12,520 nucleotides of DNA from JBFISM01 sp041608535 (GTDB lineage Bacteria > Actinomycetota > Acidimicrobiia > Spongiisociales > UBA5794), in NCBI GenBank assembly GCA_041608535.1, contig JBFISM010000111.1, positions 1-12,520 of the forward strand, written 5' to 3'. Below are positions 11,447 to 12,520 of the stretch, piece after piece. The translations under genes and the position numbers were made by a program. The notes under the pieces were generated by a model. It saw only the letters and a list, made by a program, of their open reading frames with translations. It was not told where the DNA came from and ran no database searches. The first letter of the stretch is position 1; the number at the start of each line of letters is the position of its first letter.

Positions 11447-12520
11447 CTACAGGTCCAAGACGCTGAGGATGTCCGAGTAGTCGTCCGTCCACAGCGGCCC
11501 GTTCTCGGGAAGCGGCTCCCAGAGATCGCCGGTCCATGCCAGATCGGAAGCATCCCGAGCTAGCAGCACCCAGTGCGACCGGTTGCTGCCCAGTTCTTCT
11601 TCTTCCGGTGTCGGCTCGTAGCGCTGCTGCAACCCGGCGAGATCGAGATGGTCGGTTATCCGGCCCAGCACCGGTGCCAGCTCGAAATGACGGTTGGAGA
11701 TGTGCAGGAGGATGACACCGTCGTCTCCGAGCACGTCCAAGTACTGCTCGATAGCCTCCACGGTCATCAGGTGGACCGGGATGGCGTCTGAGCTGAAGGC
11801 GTCGACGATGAGCAGATCGAATCGTGCGTCTTCGTCCTCGAGGGACAGGCGACCGTCGCCGACCACGAGATCGACCTCGGCCGGTGTGTCGCGCATGTAC
11901 GTGAACAGCTCGTCGTTCTCGGCGAGCTCGACGACGAGCGGGTCGATCTCGTAGTAGGTGTAGCGATCGCCGGGTTCCGAGTAGATCGAGATCGCACCGA
12001 CACCCAGGCCGATGACACCAACGTCGTCACGCTCCGGCATGCTCAGAAAGGTCTGACCCAACGGCCCGGTGGGGTAGTAATACGCCCAGGGTACGAGCGC
12101 TTGATCCGGATCGATCGCCTGGGCGCCATGAACGGTCGTTCCGGAGACGAGCTCGACCTTCTCCCCGTCGGTGACCTGGACACGGTACACGCCGAAGAAC
12201 GAGCGCTCCTGAGTGAGCAGATTGCCGGGAGTGAGGAAGAGACCCAGGGCAAGGATCGCCGCGATGGTGCCCGCATACATCTCGGGTCGCTTCAGCGTGA
12301 GCAGGGCATTGAGCGAGGCAAACGCCAGCAAGGTGAGGGCGATCGTGCTCTGTCCGGCGAGCTGTGCGGCGAGGGCACCGCCGAGGGCCGCCAGGGTGAG
12401 CACACCGGCGACCTGGGTTGGCGCCGGGAACGCCGGTCTGATCCTGGGCACGATCGCCAGCGCCATGACGATGGCGATCGGGTACTCGTAGACGCCGTTG
12501 AACAAGATCGGGGCTACCAA
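11447..12520 (-). CDS. Membrane-fused spermidine-synthase-like protein, N-terminus cut by the window edge
   Basis: The frame is open for 357 codons from the right edge to the TAG at 11447-11449. The first codon in the window is TTG (Leu), probably internal. The visible N-terminal ~100 residues hold about four membrane spans with the E-Y-P-I-A block seen in fused MFS/spermidine-synthase proteins. A spermidine-synthase-type Rossmann domain follows: G-T-T-V-H-G-A-Q (127-134), Y-Y-Y-P-T-G-P-L-G (147-155), V-I-G-L-G-V-G (169-175), Y-Y-E-I-D-P (189-194), G-D-G-R (221-224) and D-A-F-S-S-D-A-I-P (240-248). The first three match S-adenosyl ligand loops. Residue numbers count from the edge. The D-A-F-S-S-D motif replaces the D-S-T-D/D-x-x-D polyamine site of true spermidine synthases, so polyamine synthesis is uncertain; a membrane methyltransferase or aminopropyltransferase-like role is possible. 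It converges on the PPOX gene. Confidence 0.85.
   Translation of the reverse strand: MVAPILFNGVYEYPIAIVMALAIVPRIRPAFPAPTQVAGVLTLAALGGALAAQLAGQSTIALTLLAFASLNALLTLKRPEMYAGTIAAILALGLFLTPGNLLTQERSFFGVYRVQVTDGEKVELVSGTTVHGAQAIDPDQALVPWAYYYPTGPLGQTFLSMPERDDVGVIGLGVGAISIYSEPGDRYTYYEIDPLVVELAENDELFTYMRDTPAEVDLVVGDGRLSLEDEDARFDLLIVDAFSSDAIPVHLMTVEAIEQYLDVLGDDGVILLHISNRHFELAPVLGRITDHLDLAGLQQRYEPTPEEEELGSNRSHWVLLARDASDLAWTGDLWEPLPENGPLWTDDYSDILSVLDL

Noticed and set aside
1..12520. Genetic-code reassignment of TGA (for example to Trp)
   Set aside because: Most genes in the window end in TGA at the expected C-terminus, often with overlapping ATGA starts, and TGG encodes Trp as usual. Only one TGA needs recoding.
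1..12520. CRISPR arrays, tRNA/rRNA genes, insertion sequences, phage genes
   Set aside because: No regularly spaced repeats, cloverleaf-like segments, transposase or integrase motifs, or terminal inverted repeats with target duplications were seen.

Overview
This is a GC-rich window with dense gene packing, frequent ATGA-type overlaps, TANNNT -10 boxes placed for leaderless mRNAs, F420-type PPOX oxidoreductases, a glyoxalase-like VOC protein and a fused membrane/spermidine-synthase protein. Together these suggest a high-GC actinobacterium. An Acidimicrobiia-like lineage is a guess, because nothing in the window fixes the taxon. Both edges cut through genes.

Layout: (1) positions 1-1315, minus strand: a small cupin gene followed by an EamA/DMT-type permease that runs off the left edge. 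(2) 1316-1393: a compact divergent control region. A perfect 12-bp LacI/PurR-like palindrome sits exactly midway between two mirror-image promoters, each with TANNNT 7 nt before the ATG. (3) 1394-7790, plus strand: a tight seven-gene operon encoding an ACMSD-like amidohydrolase, a beta-hydroxyacid dehydrogenase, a PPOX-fold oxidoreductase, an M24 creatinase/aminopeptidase-fold hydrolase, E1-alpha and E1-beta of a thiamine-diphosphate 2-oxoacid (or acetoin) dehydrogenase, and a deiodinase-family protein. (4) 7907-8962: a TauE/SafE-type permease with its own promoter region. (5) 9047-10509: an ECF-like sigma factor overlapping a membrane-anchored PASTA + GerMN protein, probably its regulator. 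(6) 10516-12520: a VOC protein (minus), a second PPOX protein (plus) and a truncated membrane/spermidine-synthase fusion (minus).

The main discovery is the last gene of the operon. An ordinary gene caller would report two short fragments at 7047-7370 and 7389-7790. They are one reading frame of 247 residues interrupted only by an in-frame TGA at 7368-7370. That TGA falls exactly at the selenocysteine position of the iodothyronine deiodinase motif (T-U-P-P-F), is followed by hairpin-forming sequence, and the protein contains no cysteine. I read it as a bacterial deiodinase-like selenoprotein. TGA is a normal stop elsewhere in the window, so this would be local recoding rather than a changed genetic code.

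Working model (inference): the operon is an inducible catabolic cassette. An amidohydrolase/decarboxylase, a hydrolase, two redox enzymes and a TPP-dependent E1 would degrade an unidentified carboxylated, possibly halogenated or otherwise substituted, compound. A LacI-family repressor encoded elsewhere would control it together with the divergent cupin-permease pair. No E2/E3 subunits, selenocysteine machinery (selA/B/C/D) or LacI regulator are visible here.
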